This document shows positions 34,322 through 44,956 of a DNA stretch of 64,000 nt, in pieces. Each line of letters starts with the position of its first letter. The stretch's first letter is position 1. The notes beneath the pieces were generated by a model. It was not told the DNA's origin. It saw only the letters and a program-made list of their open reading frames with translations, and did no database searches. The translations under genes were made by a program, and so were the position numbers. The stretch comes from Odiellus spinosus (lineage: Eukaryota > Arthropoda > Arachnida > Opiliones > Phalangiidae), in the NCBI GenBank assembly GCA_963920705.1, contig OY987227.1:5071143-5135142 (forward strand), given 5' to 3'.

Positions 34322-34394
34322 CGTGCCAACCAGGATTCGAACCTGGAATCTTCTTCTCGGTAGGCAGACGCGTTATCCATTGCGCCATTGCCCC
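34322..34394 (-). pseudogene. tRNA-Arg body with ACC anticodon
   Basis: Partner of 32164. Confidence 0.63.
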
Positions 34395-34482
34395 GTGATC
34401 ACTATAGGCTCGTTTTCGAAATAATTTTCAATATACCTTAGTTGAATTCAGATGATAATTATATCAAAATGTTATACACGCT

Positions 34483-34555
34483 CGAGCCAACCAGGATTCG
34501 AACCTGGAATCTTCTGCTCCGTAGGCAGACGCGTTATCCATTGCGCCATTGGCCC
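34483..34555 (-). tRNA. tRNA-Arg-ACG: tRNA-Arg(ACG), intact
   Basis: Partner of 32325. Confidence 0.92.
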
Positions 34556-34643
34556 GTGATCACTATAGGCTCGTTGTCGAAATAATTTTCAATATACCGT
34601 AGTTGAATTCATAAGATAATTATTTCAAAATGTGATACACGCT

Positions 34644-34716
34644 CGAGCCAACCAGGATTCGAACCTGGAATCTTCTGCTCCGTAGGCAGACGCGTTATCC
34701 ATTGCGCCATTGGTCC
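34644..34716 (-). tRNA. tRNA-Arg-ACG: tRNA-Arg(ACG), A3-C70 mismatch
   Basis: A3 class; first of two adjacent A3 units 161 bp apart. Confidence 0.65.
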
Positions 34717-34804
34717 CTGATCACTACACGTTCGTTTTCGAAATAATTTCCAATATGCCGTTGTTAAATTCAGAAGATAATTATTTCAAAATGTGATACA
34801 GGCT

Positions 34805-34877
34805 CGAGCCAACCAGGATTCGAACCTGGAATCTTCTGCTCCGTAGGCAGACGCGTTATCCATTGCGCCATTGGTCC
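34805..34877 (-). tRNA. tRNA-Arg-ACG: tRNA-Arg(ACG), A3-C70 mismatch
   Basis: Second of the adjacent A3 pair. Confidence 0.65.
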
Positions 34878-34965
34878 CTGATCACTACACGTTCGTTTTC
34901 GAAATAATTTCCAATATGCCGTTGTTAAATTCAGAAGATAATTATTTCAAAATGTGATACAGGCT

Positions 34966-35038
34966 CGAGCCAACCAGGATTCGAACCTGGAATCTTCTGC
35001 TCCGTAGGCAGACGCGTTATCCATTGCGCCATTGGCCC
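34966..35038 (-). tRNA. tRNA-Arg-ACG: tRNA-Arg(ACG), intact
   Basis: Matches the reference copy. Confidence 0.92.
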
Positions 35039-35174
35039 GTGATCACTACAGGCTCGTTGTCGAAATAATTTTCAATATACCGTAGTTGAATCATTATAGA
35101 CTCGTTTTCGAAATAATTTTCAATATACCGTAGTTGAATTCATAAGATAATTATTTCAAAATGTGATACACGCT

Positions 35175-35247
35175 CGAGCCAACCAGGATTCGAACCTGGA
35201 ATCTTCTGCTCCGTAGGCAGACGCGTTATCCATTGCGCCATTGGCCC
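35175..35247 (-). tRNA. tRNA-Arg-ACG: tRNA-Arg(ACG), intact
   Basis: Matches the reference; the 5' flank palindrome is altered (GTGACCAC). Confidence 0.92.
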
Positions 35248-35528
35248 GTGACCACTACAGGCTCGTTGTCGAAATAATTTTCAATATACCGTAGTTGAAT
35301 CACTATAGACTCGTTTTCGAAATAATTTCCAATATGACGTAGTTAAATTCAGAAGAAAATTATTTCAAAATGTGATACACGCTCGAGCCAATCAGGATTC
35401 GAACCTGGAATCTTCTGCTCCGTAGGCAGACGCAATGGCCCTGATTACTACAGGCTCGTTTTCGAAATAATTTTCAATATACCGTAGTTGAATTCATAAG
35501 ATAATTATATCAAAATGTGATACACGCT

Positions 35529-35601
35529 CGAGCCAACCAGGATTCGAACCTGGAATCTTCTGCTCCGTAGGCAGACGCGTTATCCATTGCGCCATTGGTC
35601 C
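35529..35601 (-). tRNA. tRNA-Arg-ACG: tRNA-Arg(ACG), A3-C70 mismatch
   Basis: A3 class. Confidence 0.65.
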
Positions 35602-35984
35602 CTGATAACTACACGCTCGTTTTCGAAATAATTTCCAATATGCCGTTGTTAAATTCAGAAGATAATTATTTTAAAATGTGATACAGGCTCGAGCCAACCA
35701 GGATTCGAACCTGGAATCTTCTGCTCCGTAGGCAGACGCAATGGCCCTGATTACTACAGGCTCGTTTTCGAAATAATTTTCAATATACCGTAGTTGAATT
35801 CATAAGATAATTATATCAAAATGTGATACACGCTCGAGCCAACCAGGATTCGAACCTGGAATCTTCTTCTCCGTAGGCAGACGCGTTATCCATTGCGCCA
35901 TTGCCCCGTGATCACTATAGGCTCGTTTTCGAAATAATTTTCAATATACCTTAGTTGAATTCAGATGATAATTATATCAAAATG

Positions 35985-36057
35985 TGAGCCAACCAGGATT
36001 CGTACCTGGAATCTTCTGCTCAGTAGGCAGACGCGTTATCCATTGCGCCATTGCCCC
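35985..36057 (-). pseudogene. tRNA-Arg body with ACT anticodon
   Basis: ACT and A55; a deletion in the 3' flank places the usual spacer directly against the acceptor stem. Confidence 0.68.
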
Positions 36058-36145
36058 CTGACCACTACAGGCTCGTTTTCGAAATAATTTCCAATATGCC
36101 GTTGTTAAATTCAGATGATAATTATATCAAAATGTGATACACGCT

Positions 36146-36218
36146 CGAGCCAACCAGGATTCGAACCTGGAATCTTCTGCTCCATAGGCAGACGCGCTAT
36201 CTATTGCGCCATTGGCCC
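36146..36218 (-). pseudogene. tRNA-Arg body with ATG anticodon
   Basis: Same ATG anticodon and D-loop change as at 9266. Confidence 0.65.
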
Positions 36219-36306
36219 GTGATCACTATAGGCTCGTTGTCGAAATAATTTTCAATATACCGTAGTTGAATTCATAAGATAATTATTTCAAAATGTGATA
36301 CACGCT

Positions 36307-36379
36307 CGAGCCAACCAGGATTCGAGCCTGGAATCTTCTGCTCCGTATGCAGACGCGTTATCCATTGCGCCATTGGTCC
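36307..36379 (-). tRNA. tRNA-Arg(ACG), degenerate A3 variant
   Basis: A3-C70 mismatch, C54 in the T-loop and a changed base 32. Probably inactive. Confidence 0.4.
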
Positions 36380-37147
36380 CTGATCACTACACGCTCGTTT
36401 TCGAAATAATTTTCTATATACCGTAGCTGAATTCAGATGATAATTATATCAAAATGCGACACACGCTCGAGCCAACCAGGATTCGAACATGGAATCTTCT
36501 GCTCCGTAGGCAGACGCGTTATCCATTGCGCCATTGGCCCCTGATCACTACAGGCTCGTTTTCGAAATAATTTCCAATATGCCGTTGTTAAATTCAGAAG
36601 ATAATTATATCAAAATGTGTTACACGCTCGAGCCAACCAGGATTCGTACCTGGAATCTTCTGCTCCGTAGGCAGACGCGTTATCCATTGCGCCATTGGCC
36701 CCTGACTACTACAGGCTCGTTTTCGAAATAATTTTCAATATACCGTAGTTGAATCATTATAGACTCGTTTTCGAAATAATTTTCAATATACCGTAGTTGA
36801 ATTCATAAGATTATTATTTCAAAATGTGATACACGCTCGAGCCAACCAGGATTCGAACCTGGAATCTTCTGCTCCGTAGGTGGACGCGTTGTCCATTGAG
36901 CCATTGGTCCCTGATCACTACAGGCTCGTTTTCGAAATAATTTTCAATATACCGTAGTTGAATTCATAAGATAATTATATCAAAATGTGACAAACGCTCG
37001 AGCCAACCAGGAATCTTCTGTTCCGTAGGCAGACGCATTATCCATTGCGCCATTGGCCCCTGATCACTACAGGCTCGTTTTCGAAATAATTTCCAATATG
37101 CCGTTGTTAAATTCAGATGATAATTATATCAAAATGTGAAACACGCT

Positions 37148-37220
37148 CGAGCCAACCAGGATTCGAACCTGAAATCTTCTGCTCCATAGGCGGCCGCGCT
37201 ATCTATTGCGCCATTGGCCC
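37148..37220 (-). pseudogene. tRNA-Arg body with ATG anticodon
   Basis: ATG anticodon with a rewritten anticodon-stem 5' strand and a T-stem mismatch. Confidence 0.6.
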
Positions 37221-37356
37221 GTGATCACTATAGGCTCGTTGTCGAAATAATTTTCAATATACCGTAGTTGAATCATTATAGACTGGTTTTCGAAATAATT
37301 TTCAATATACCGTAGTTGAATTCATAAGATAATTTTTTCAAAATGTGAGACACGCA

Positions 37357-37429
37357 CGAGCCAACCAGGATTCGAGCCTGGAATCTTCTGCTCCGTAGGC
37401 AGACGCGTTATCCATTGCGCCATTGGTCC
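37357..37429 (-). tRNA. tRNA-Arg(ACG), degenerate A3 variant
   Basis: A3-C70 mismatch and C54 in the T-loop; anticodon arm intact. Confidence 0.45.
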
Positions 37430-37517
37430 CTGATCACTACACGCTCGTTTTCGAAATAATTTTCTATATACCGTAGCTGAATTCAGATGATAATTATATC
37501 AAAATGTGACACACGCT

Positions 37518-37590
37518 CGAGCCAACCAGGATTCGAACCTGGAATCTTCTGCTCCGTAGGCAGACGCGTTATCCATTGCGCCATTGGCCC
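37518..37590 (-). tRNA. tRNA-Arg-ACG: tRNA-Arg(ACG), intact
   Basis: Matches the reference copy amid decayed neighbours. Confidence 0.92.
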
Positions 37591-37823
37591 CTGATCACTA
37601 CAGGCTCGTTTTCGAAATAATTTTCAATATACCGTAGCTGAATTCAGTTGATAATTATATCAAAATGTGATACACGCTCGAGCCAACCAGGATTCGAACC
37701 TGGAATCTTCTGCTCCGTAGGCAGACGCACTGGCCCTGATTACTACAGGCTCGTTTTCGAAATAATTTTCAATATACCGTAGTTGAATTCATAAGATAAT
37801 TATATCAAAATGTGATACACGCT

Positions 37824-37896
37824 CGAGCCAACCAGGATTCGAACCTGGAATCTTCTGCTCCGTAGGCAGACGCGTTATCCATTGCGCCATTGGCCC
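37824..37896 (-). tRNA. tRNA-Arg-ACG: tRNA-Arg(ACG), intact
   Basis: Last intact copy before block F. Confidence 0.92.
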
Positions 37897-38523
37897 CTGA
37901 TTACTACAGGCTCGTTTTCGAAATAATTTTCAATATACCGTAGTTGAATCATTATAGACTCGTTTTCGAAATAATTTTCAATATACCGTAGTTGAATTCA
38001 TAAGATAATTATATCAAAATGTGATACACGCTCGAGCCAACCAGGATATAATCTTCTGCTCCGAAGGCAGACGCGTTATCCATTGCGCCATTGGCCCCTG
38101 GTCACTACAGGCTCGTTTTCGAAATAATTTTCAATATACCGTAGCTGAATTCAGATGATAATTATATCAAAATGTGATACACGCTCGAGCCAACCAGGAT
38201 TCGACCCAGGAATCTTCTTCTCCGTAGGCAGACGCGTTATCCATTGCGCCATTGGTTCCTGATCATTACAGGCTCGTTTTCGAAATAATATCCAATATGC
38301 CGTAGTTGAATTCAGAAGATAATTATTTTAAAATGTGATACACGCTCGAGCCAACCAGGATATAATCTTCTGCTCCGTAGGCAGACGCGTTATCCATTGC
38401 GCCATTGGCCCCTGGTCACTATAGGCCCTTTTTCGAAATAATTTTCAATATACCGTAGTTGAATCACTATAGACTCGTTTTCGAAATAATTTTCAATATA
38501 CCGTAGTTGAATTCATAAGATAA

Positions 38524-39957
38524 TTATATCAAAAATGTCTTTGCGAACAAAGACCCAGAAGGACATGTTATGGCCTTGAATGTCTGAAGTGACAGATATT
38601 TAATTTTCTTTTAAAACATTAAATTTAAATACAATTAAATTTTCTTTTAAAACATGAAATTTAAATACAATTAGATTTTCTTTTAAAACGAAATTTAAAT
38701 ATAATCACAATCTGGCACGATTTAGAGTTTCAAATTTCAATACAACTGATTTTATTCACTCGGAAATATTTAAGAAAAACATAACAGACGATTTTCTCCC
38801 ATTGACGCTTAACATTAAATTTCGCTTAATTATTTTTCAGGGAAAACGTGTATTGAACTGTTATTTTTCAGTATAACGCGAGTCCACTTTATGTTTTCTT
38901 AGTTTAACCCGAATTTCCACGACTCGCAATTGAACGGATCGTTAAAAATACTCGCCGGTTTATTGGAATGGGTATATGATAAAGGGAAATGTGTTTTTTA
39001 AAGCCCGTTTAAAGTCACCTTCTTTTCTAGCTTAGCAGACGACGCAAACCATAACAATTTGTACTTTCAAAGCTATATTGCGCGCGCAAGCGGAGAGAAT
39101 TTCAAAGCGACGAATTTTAGAGCGGATAAGCTTTTTAAATAAATTGTAATACTTTCATTTTTCTTTTCATTAAAACCGTACAATTAAAATGATGATTTCC
39201 ATAAGGGACCACTAATTAGTTATTAGGAGTTATAAAAAAATATCCATGAATTAGGTTTGTTCGTTTGCAACCCAAGTTAAAAATTAAAATATGGTGAATT
39301 TTTATTCCCTTTAAATTCCTTGTATAAGCATCCGTAAGCTAACATGAACGAATTGCCTCGACTAAAGTCGAGGAGTTGTAATAAAACATTATCCATGGAT
39401 TAGGTTTGTTCGTTTGCAACCTAGATTAAAAATTAAAATATGGGGAATTTTTTTCCCTTTAAATTCCTTGATAAGCATTCATAAGCTAACATGAACGAGA
39501 ACGAATTGCCTCGACTAAAGTCGAAGAGTTATAATAAAGCATTATCCATAGAAAACATTATCCATAGAAAACATTATCCAATTAAGGTATGAGATCAGAT
39601 CATAGAACTTTGAGTCTATGCCTAAAGCCAAAGCTAAATTAAGTATATTTTTCTATCGAAATTTAATGTTAAGCGTCAATGGGAGAAAATCGTCTGTTAT
39701 GTTTTTCTTAAATATTTCCGAGTGAATAAAATCAGTTGTATTGAAATTTGAAACTCTAAATCGTGCCAGATTGTGATTATATTTAAATTTCGTTTTAAAA
39801 GAAAATCTAATTGTATTTAAATTTCATGTTTTAAAAGAAAATTTAATTGTATTTAAATTTAATGTTTTAAAAGAAAATTAAATATCTGTCACTTCAGACA
39901 TTCAAGGCCATAACATGTCCTTCTGGGTCTTTGTTCGCAAAGACATTTTTGATATAA
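38524..39957. mobile_element. Block F fold-back element with 301-bp inverted arms
   Basis: Arms 38524-38824 and 39657-39957 are inverted copies that I read as identical over 301 bp. Each tip carries the hairpin GTCTTTGCGAACAAAGAC. The outermost 11-14 bases of the arms (TTATATCAAAA plus the start of the tip) are the tRNA spacer sequence, found inverted at the inner end. The 832-bp loop is AT-rich and non-coding, with a 149-bp-period tandem duplication (about 39225-39530), the hairpin CCTCGACTAAAGTCGAGG at 39356-39373 (degraded repeat at 39509) and the alternating palindrome TTGCGCGCGCAA near 39079. No transposase seen; superfamily unknown. Confidence 0.75.
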
Positions 39958-40019
39958 TATCTGTCACTTCAGTCTAACACGAAAGTGTTAGCTTCTATAT
40001 TAAAAGACTAGCCCTTTAA

Positions 40020-42866
40020 AAAGTGATTCAGTCAAATCTCTACATTTTTACCATTGCCCTTTAAACCCAATTAAAATTAATTTTTTCATAATTTTTGATG
40101 TTAATAGCTGCGGCAGCCGCACTTGATTCAGTCAAATCTCTACATTTTTACCATTGCCCTTTAATCCCAATTAAAAAAAAATTTTACATTATTTTTGATG
40201 TTAATAGCTGGGGCAGCCTCACTTGATTCAGTCAGATCTCTACATTTTTACCATTGCCCTTTAATCCCAATTAAAATTAATTTTTACATTATTTTTGATG
40301 TTAATAGCTGGGGGAGCCGCACTTGATTCAGTCAAATCTCTACATTTTTACCATTGCCCTTTAATTCCAATTAAAAAAAATTTTTACATTATTTTTGATG
40401 TTAATAGCTGGGGGAGCCGCACTTGATTCAGTCAAATCTCTACATTTTTACCATTGCCCTTTAATCCCAATTAAAATTAATTTTTACATTATTTTTGATG
40501 TTAATAGCTGGGGCAGACGCACTTGATTCAGTCAAATCTCTACATTTTTACCAGTGCCTCTTAATCCCAATTAAAATTAATTTTTTCATTATTTTTGATG
40601 TTAACAGCTGGGGCAGCCGCACTTGATTCAGTCAGATCTCTACATTTTTACCATTGCCCTTTAAACCAAATTAAAATTAATTATTTCACAATTTTTGATG
40701 TTAATAGCTGGGGCAGCCTCACTTGATTCAGTCAAACCTCTACATTTTTACCAGTGCCCTTTAATCCCAATTAAAATTAATTTTTACATTATTTTTGATG
40801 TTAATAGCTGGGGCAGCCGCACTTGATTCAGTCAAATCTCTACATTTTTACCATTGCCCTTTAATCCCAATTAAAATTAATTTTTTCCTTATTTTTGATG
40901 TTAATAGCTGGGGCAGCCGCACTTGATTCAGTCAAATCTCTACATTTTTACCATTGCCCTTTAATCCCAATTAAAATTAATTTTTACATTTTTTTGATGT
41001 TAATAGCTGGGGCAGCCGCACTTGATTTAGTCAAATTTCTACATTTTTACCATTGCCCTTTAAACCTAATTAAACTAAATTTTTTCATAATTTTTGATGT
41101 TAATAGCTGCGGCAGCCGCACTTGATTTAGTCAAATTTCTACATTTTTACCATTGCCCTTTAATCCCAATTAAAATTAATTTTTACATTTTTTTGATGTT
41201 AATAGCTGGGGCAGCCGCACTTGATTTTGTCATATTTCTACATTTTTACCATTGCCCTTTAAACCTAATTAAACTAAATTTTTTCATAATTTTTGATGTT
41301 AATAGCTGCGGCAGCCGCACTTGATTTAGTCAAATTTCTACATTTTTACCATTGCCCTTTAAACCCAATTAAAATTAATTTTTTCATAATTTTTGATGTT
41401 AATGGCTGGGGCAGCCGCACTTGATTTAGTCAAATTTCTACATTTTTACCATTGCCCTTTAAACCCAATTAAAAAAAATTTTTACATTATTTTTGATGTT
41501 AATAGCTGGGGGAGCCGCACTTGATTCAGTCAAATCTCTACATTTTTACCAGTGCCCTTTAATCCCAATTAAAATTAATTTTTACATTACTTTTGATGTT
41601 AATAGCTGGGGCAGCCGCACTTGATTCAGTCAAATCTCTACATTTTTACCATTGCCCTTTAATCCCAATTAAAATTAATTTTTACATTATTTTTGATGTT
41701 AATAGCTGCGGCAGCCGCACTTGATTCAGTCAAATCTCTACATTTTTACCATTGCCCTTTAATTCCAATTAAAAAAAAATTTTACATTATTTTTGATGTT
41801 AATAGCTGGGGGAGCCGCACTTGATTCAGTCAAATCCCTACATTTTAACATTGCCCTTTAATCCCAATTAAGATTAATTTTTTCATAATTTTTGATGGTA
41901 ATACCTCCGGCAGCCGCACTTGATTCAGTCAAATCTCTACATTTTTACCATTGCCCTTTAATCCCAATTAAAATTAATTTTTTCCTTATTTTTGATGTTA
42001 ATAGCTGGGGCAGCCGCACTTGATTCAGTCAAATCTCTACATTTTTACCATTGCCCTTTAATCCCAATTAAAATTAATTTTTACATTTTTTTGATGTTAA
42101 TAGCTGGGGCAGCCGCACTTGATTTAGTCAAATTTCTACATTTTTACCATTGCCCTTTAAACCTAATTAAACTAAATTTTTTCATAATTTTTGATGTTAA
42201 TAGCTGCGGCAGTCGCACTTGATTTAGTCAAATTTCTACATTTTTACCATTGCCCTTTAAACCCAATTAAAATTAATTTTTTCATAATTTTTGATGTTAA
42301 TGGCTGGGGCAGCCGCACTTGATTTAGTCAAATTTCTACATTTTTACCATTGCCCTTTAAACCCAATTAAAATTAATTTTTTCATAATTTTTGATGTTAA
42401 TAGCTGGGGCAGCCTCACTTGATTCAGTCAGATCTCTACATTTTCCCCATTGCCCTTTAAACCCAATTAAAATTAATTTTTTCATCAATTTTGATGTTAA
42501 TACCTCCGACAGCCGCAGCGAAATCATTATATTTTCCCCATTGCCCTTTAAACCAAATTTAAATTAAATTTTTCATCAATTTTGATGTTAATACCTCCGA
42601 CAGCCGCAGTGAAATCTTCATATTTTCCCCATTGCCCTTTAAACCAAATTTAAATTAATTATTTCAGCAATTTTGATGTTAATAGCTCCGACAGCCGCAA
42701 TGAAATCTTTATATTTTCCCCATTGCCCTTTAAACCAAATTTAAATTAATTATTTCAGCAATTTTGATGTTAATACCTCCGACAGCCGCAGCGAAATCTT
42801 TATATTTTCCCCATTGCCCTTTAAACCAAATTCCAATTAATTTTTTCATTATTTTTGATGTTAATA
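40020..42866. repeat. 100-bp satellite, about 29 units
   Basis: AT-rich units with a GC-rich core (GCTGGGGCAGCCGCACTTG) and the landmark TTTTGATGTTAATA. About 25 units of 99-100 bp are followed by about five of roughly 91 bp with a different core (TACCTCCGACAGCCGCA). Variants alternate in blocks, so local higher-order repeats exist. The short open frames follow the repeat and break wherever a 100-bp unit shifts the frame, so I do not call them genes. Confidence 0.9.
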
Positions 42867-42957
42867 CCTTCCTTATTGCCGTTCGGAATGGCAAGTCGTT
42901 CGGAATTTCACTCATTTTTAAAAAGGAGAGTACTTTTAAGGCGGAGAAATTGAAAAT

Positions 42958-43459
42958 TAATGTTATTCTATGGGATTTAGATTTTTTGCAAGAGACTTAC
43001 CTTTCAGATTTATTTTCTAATGCTTCCAAATATTTTACAGGCTTTATTTTAAGACTAATTTCATAATTTTATACCGATTAGTTTGGTCACAGTCTATAAA
43101 CGGCAAAAATATGAAGGAGAAATTAAGTCATTAGAGTTCAATACCCATAGCCTCCAAATCAAGCGCGCGCGCTCGTGCTCGTGATTTTAAAAAGCCATAT
43201 AAAACCTAAGCCTAATTTGTCAAATTAGGCTTAGGTTTTTGGCGAATCTATTTCTCCGCCTTGTTGTTCCCTCCGTTTTCATAAATAGATTGTGGGCCAT
43301 CTAATTGGTGTAAAATTATGAAATTAGTCTTAAAATAAAGCTCGAATCTTAATTCATACCACACGGAAAATCCAAGTCTGAAAAATATCCGGAAGTATTA
43401 GAAAATAAATCTGAAAGGTAAGCCACTTTCAAAAAACCAAATCCCATAGAATAACATTA
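42958..43459. repeat. Second fold-back region with central palindrome
   Basis: 42958-43071 and 43310-43459 are imperfect inverted copies sharing TGTTATTCTATGGGATTT, CTTTCAGATTTATTTTCTAA and TTTATTTTAAGACTAATTTC. Near the centre is a 39-bp palindrome. The right arm carries extra sequence. 43460-43782 is unrecognised DNA with one more TGTTATTCTATGGGA. Confidence 0.75.
43201..43239. other. Near-perfect 39-bp palindrome
   Basis: AAAACCTAAGCCTAATTTG, one central T, then its exact reverse complement. The 19-bp arms leave no loop, favouring a cruciform or a long hairpin in RNA. Confidence 0.85.
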
Positions 43460-43806
43460 CGATTTGGCCATGCGCGAAACCAGCTAAGTACCAAAAAAAG
43501 GGTCAACTTTAGAATTAATTTTAAAATACTTAGACTTAATATTTTTAAATGAAACTTGAAAAGTTCAACATTCGAACCTTGCTCTACCATTTAAAAGTGA
43601 TTATATCTGTAACAAATAATTCCTCTTTTAGTTCTGTCAATCACTGGACTTGTCCTCGAAAGAGTCGATTTTAATGTTATTCTATGGGAGAATGGAGCGT
43701 TTTGATTGGCAAGAGACTGAATTTTTTAGGAAATCAAAATAGCATTACAGATGATGATGGGCCCAATACCGGGTTCTAAGATTTATATCAAAATGTGATA
43801 CACGCT

Positions 43807-43879
43807 CGAGCCAATCAGGATTCGAACCTGGAATATTCTGCTCCGCAGGCAGACGCGTTATCCATTGCGCCATTGGTCC
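43807..43879 (-). tRNA. tRNA-Arg-like with GCG anticodon
   Basis: GCG anticodon plus A3 and a T-stem end mismatch; first unit after block F. Confidence 0.45.
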
Positions 43880-44175
43880 CTGATCACTACAGGCTCGTTT
43901 TCGAAATAATTTTCAATATACCGTAGCTGAATTCAGATGATAATTATATCAAAATGTGACACACGCTCGAGCCAACCAGGATTCGAACCTGGAATATTCT
44001 GCTCCGTAGGCAGACGCGTTATCGATTGCGCCATTGGCACCTGATCACATAGGCTCGTTTTCGAAATAATTTTCAATATACCGTAGTTGAATCACTATAG
44101 ACTCGTTTTCGAAATAATTTCCAATATGCCGTTGTTAAATTCAGAAGATAATTATTTCAAAATGTGATACACGCT

Positions 44176-44248
44176 CGAGCCAACCAGGATTCGAACCTGG
44201 AATCTTCTGCTCCGTAGGCAGACGCGTTATCCATTGCGCCATTGGCCC
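44176..44248 (-). tRNA. tRNA-Arg-ACG: tRNA-Arg(ACG), intact
   Basis: Matches the reference copy. Confidence 0.92.
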
Positions 44249-44336
44249 CTGATCACTACAGGCTCGTTTTCGAAATAATTTTCAATATACCGTAGCTGAA
44301 TTCAGAAGATAATTATTTCAAAATGTGATACACGCT

Positions 44337-44409
44337 CGAGCCAACCAGGATTCGAACCTGGAATCTTCTGCTCCGTAGGCAGACGCGTTATCCATTGCGC
44401 CATTGGCAC
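44337..44409 (-). tRNA. tRNA-Arg-ACG: tRNA-Arg(ACG), U2-U71 mismatch
   Basis: U2 class. Confidence 0.65.
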
Positions 44410-44544
44410 CTGATCACATAGGCTCGTTTTCGAAATAATTTTCAATATACCGTAGTTGAATCACTATAGACTCGTTTTCGAAATAATTTCCAATATGCCG
44501 TAGTTAAATTCAGAAGAAAATTATTTCAAAATGTGATACACGCT

Positions 44545-44617
44545 CGAGCCAACCAGGATTCGAACCTGGAATCTTCTGCTCCGTAGGCAGACGCGTTATC
44601 CATTGCGCCATTGGCCC
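44545..44617 (-). tRNA. tRNA-Arg-ACG: tRNA-Arg(ACG), intact
   Basis: Matches the reference. Its partner at 51064 has A4 and so an extra acceptor mismatch. Confidence 0.92.
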
Positions 44618-44956
44618 CTGATCACTACAGGCTCGTTTTCGAAATAATTTTCAATATACCGTAGTTGAATTCAGATGATAATTATATCAAAATGTGACAC
44701 ACGCTCGAGCCAACCCGGATTCGAACCTGGAATCTTCTGCTCCGTAGGCAGACGCGTTATCCATTGCGCCATTGGCCCCTGATCACTACAGGCTCGTTTT
44801 CGAAATAATTTTCAATACACCGTAGCTGAATTCAGATGATAATTATATCAAAATGTGATACACGCTCGAGCCAACCAGGATTCGAACCTGGAATCTTCTG
44901 CTCCGTAAGGCAGACGCAATGGCCCTGATTACTACAGGCTCGTTTTCGAAATAATT

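Larger units (their letters stand above)
30590..34598. repeat. 2158-bp tandem higher-order repeat, two copies
   Basis: Eleven units from 30634 to 32325 recur in the same order from 32792 to 34483, all at an offset of 2158. Shared marks include the ACC-anticodon units and the altered spacer GAAATAGTTTTC at 31261 and 33419. Boundaries are approximate. Confidence 0.88.
28259..38534 (-). repeat. tRNA-Arg satellite array 3 (61 units)
   Basis: Longest array after array 1. Degenerate copies: 26-nt stubs at 28317, 31374, 33532; D-arm deletions at 28640, 31697, 32647, 33855, 35384, 35690, 37679; rewritten anticodon strand at 29315, 29845, 36838; C18 at 29637; G30/A40 at 30328, 30634, 32792, 35835; T-stem mismatch at 36468; ACG anticodon with A55 at 36629; T-arm deletions at 36999, 38033 and 38347 (the copy at 38033 also reads TCG at the anticodon); multiple damage at 38186. 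Decay is denser towards the right end, near block F. Confidence 0.95.
43783..44956 (-). repeat. tRNA-Arg satellite array 4 (7 units)
   Basis: Restarts with TTATATCAAAATGTG, the same spacer point at which array 3 stopped, so TTATATCAAAA flanks block F on both sides. Degenerate copies: C18 at 43968; T-stem mismatch A51/G63 at 44706; a D-arm deletion with a one-base insertion at 44867. Confidence 0.95.

Noticed and set aside
36534..36731. 65-codon plus-strand open frame
   Set aside because: Lies wholly over antisense tRNA units.
40895..41324. Open frames with a 33-residue repeat in the 100-bp satellite
   Set aside because: Open only where a unit is 99 bp; the next 100-bp unit breaks the frame. 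A satellite artefact.
42764..43066. 100-codon open frame, repeated at 63643-63945
   Set aside because: Begins in the 91-bp satellite and ends in a fold-back arm; kept only by block duplication.
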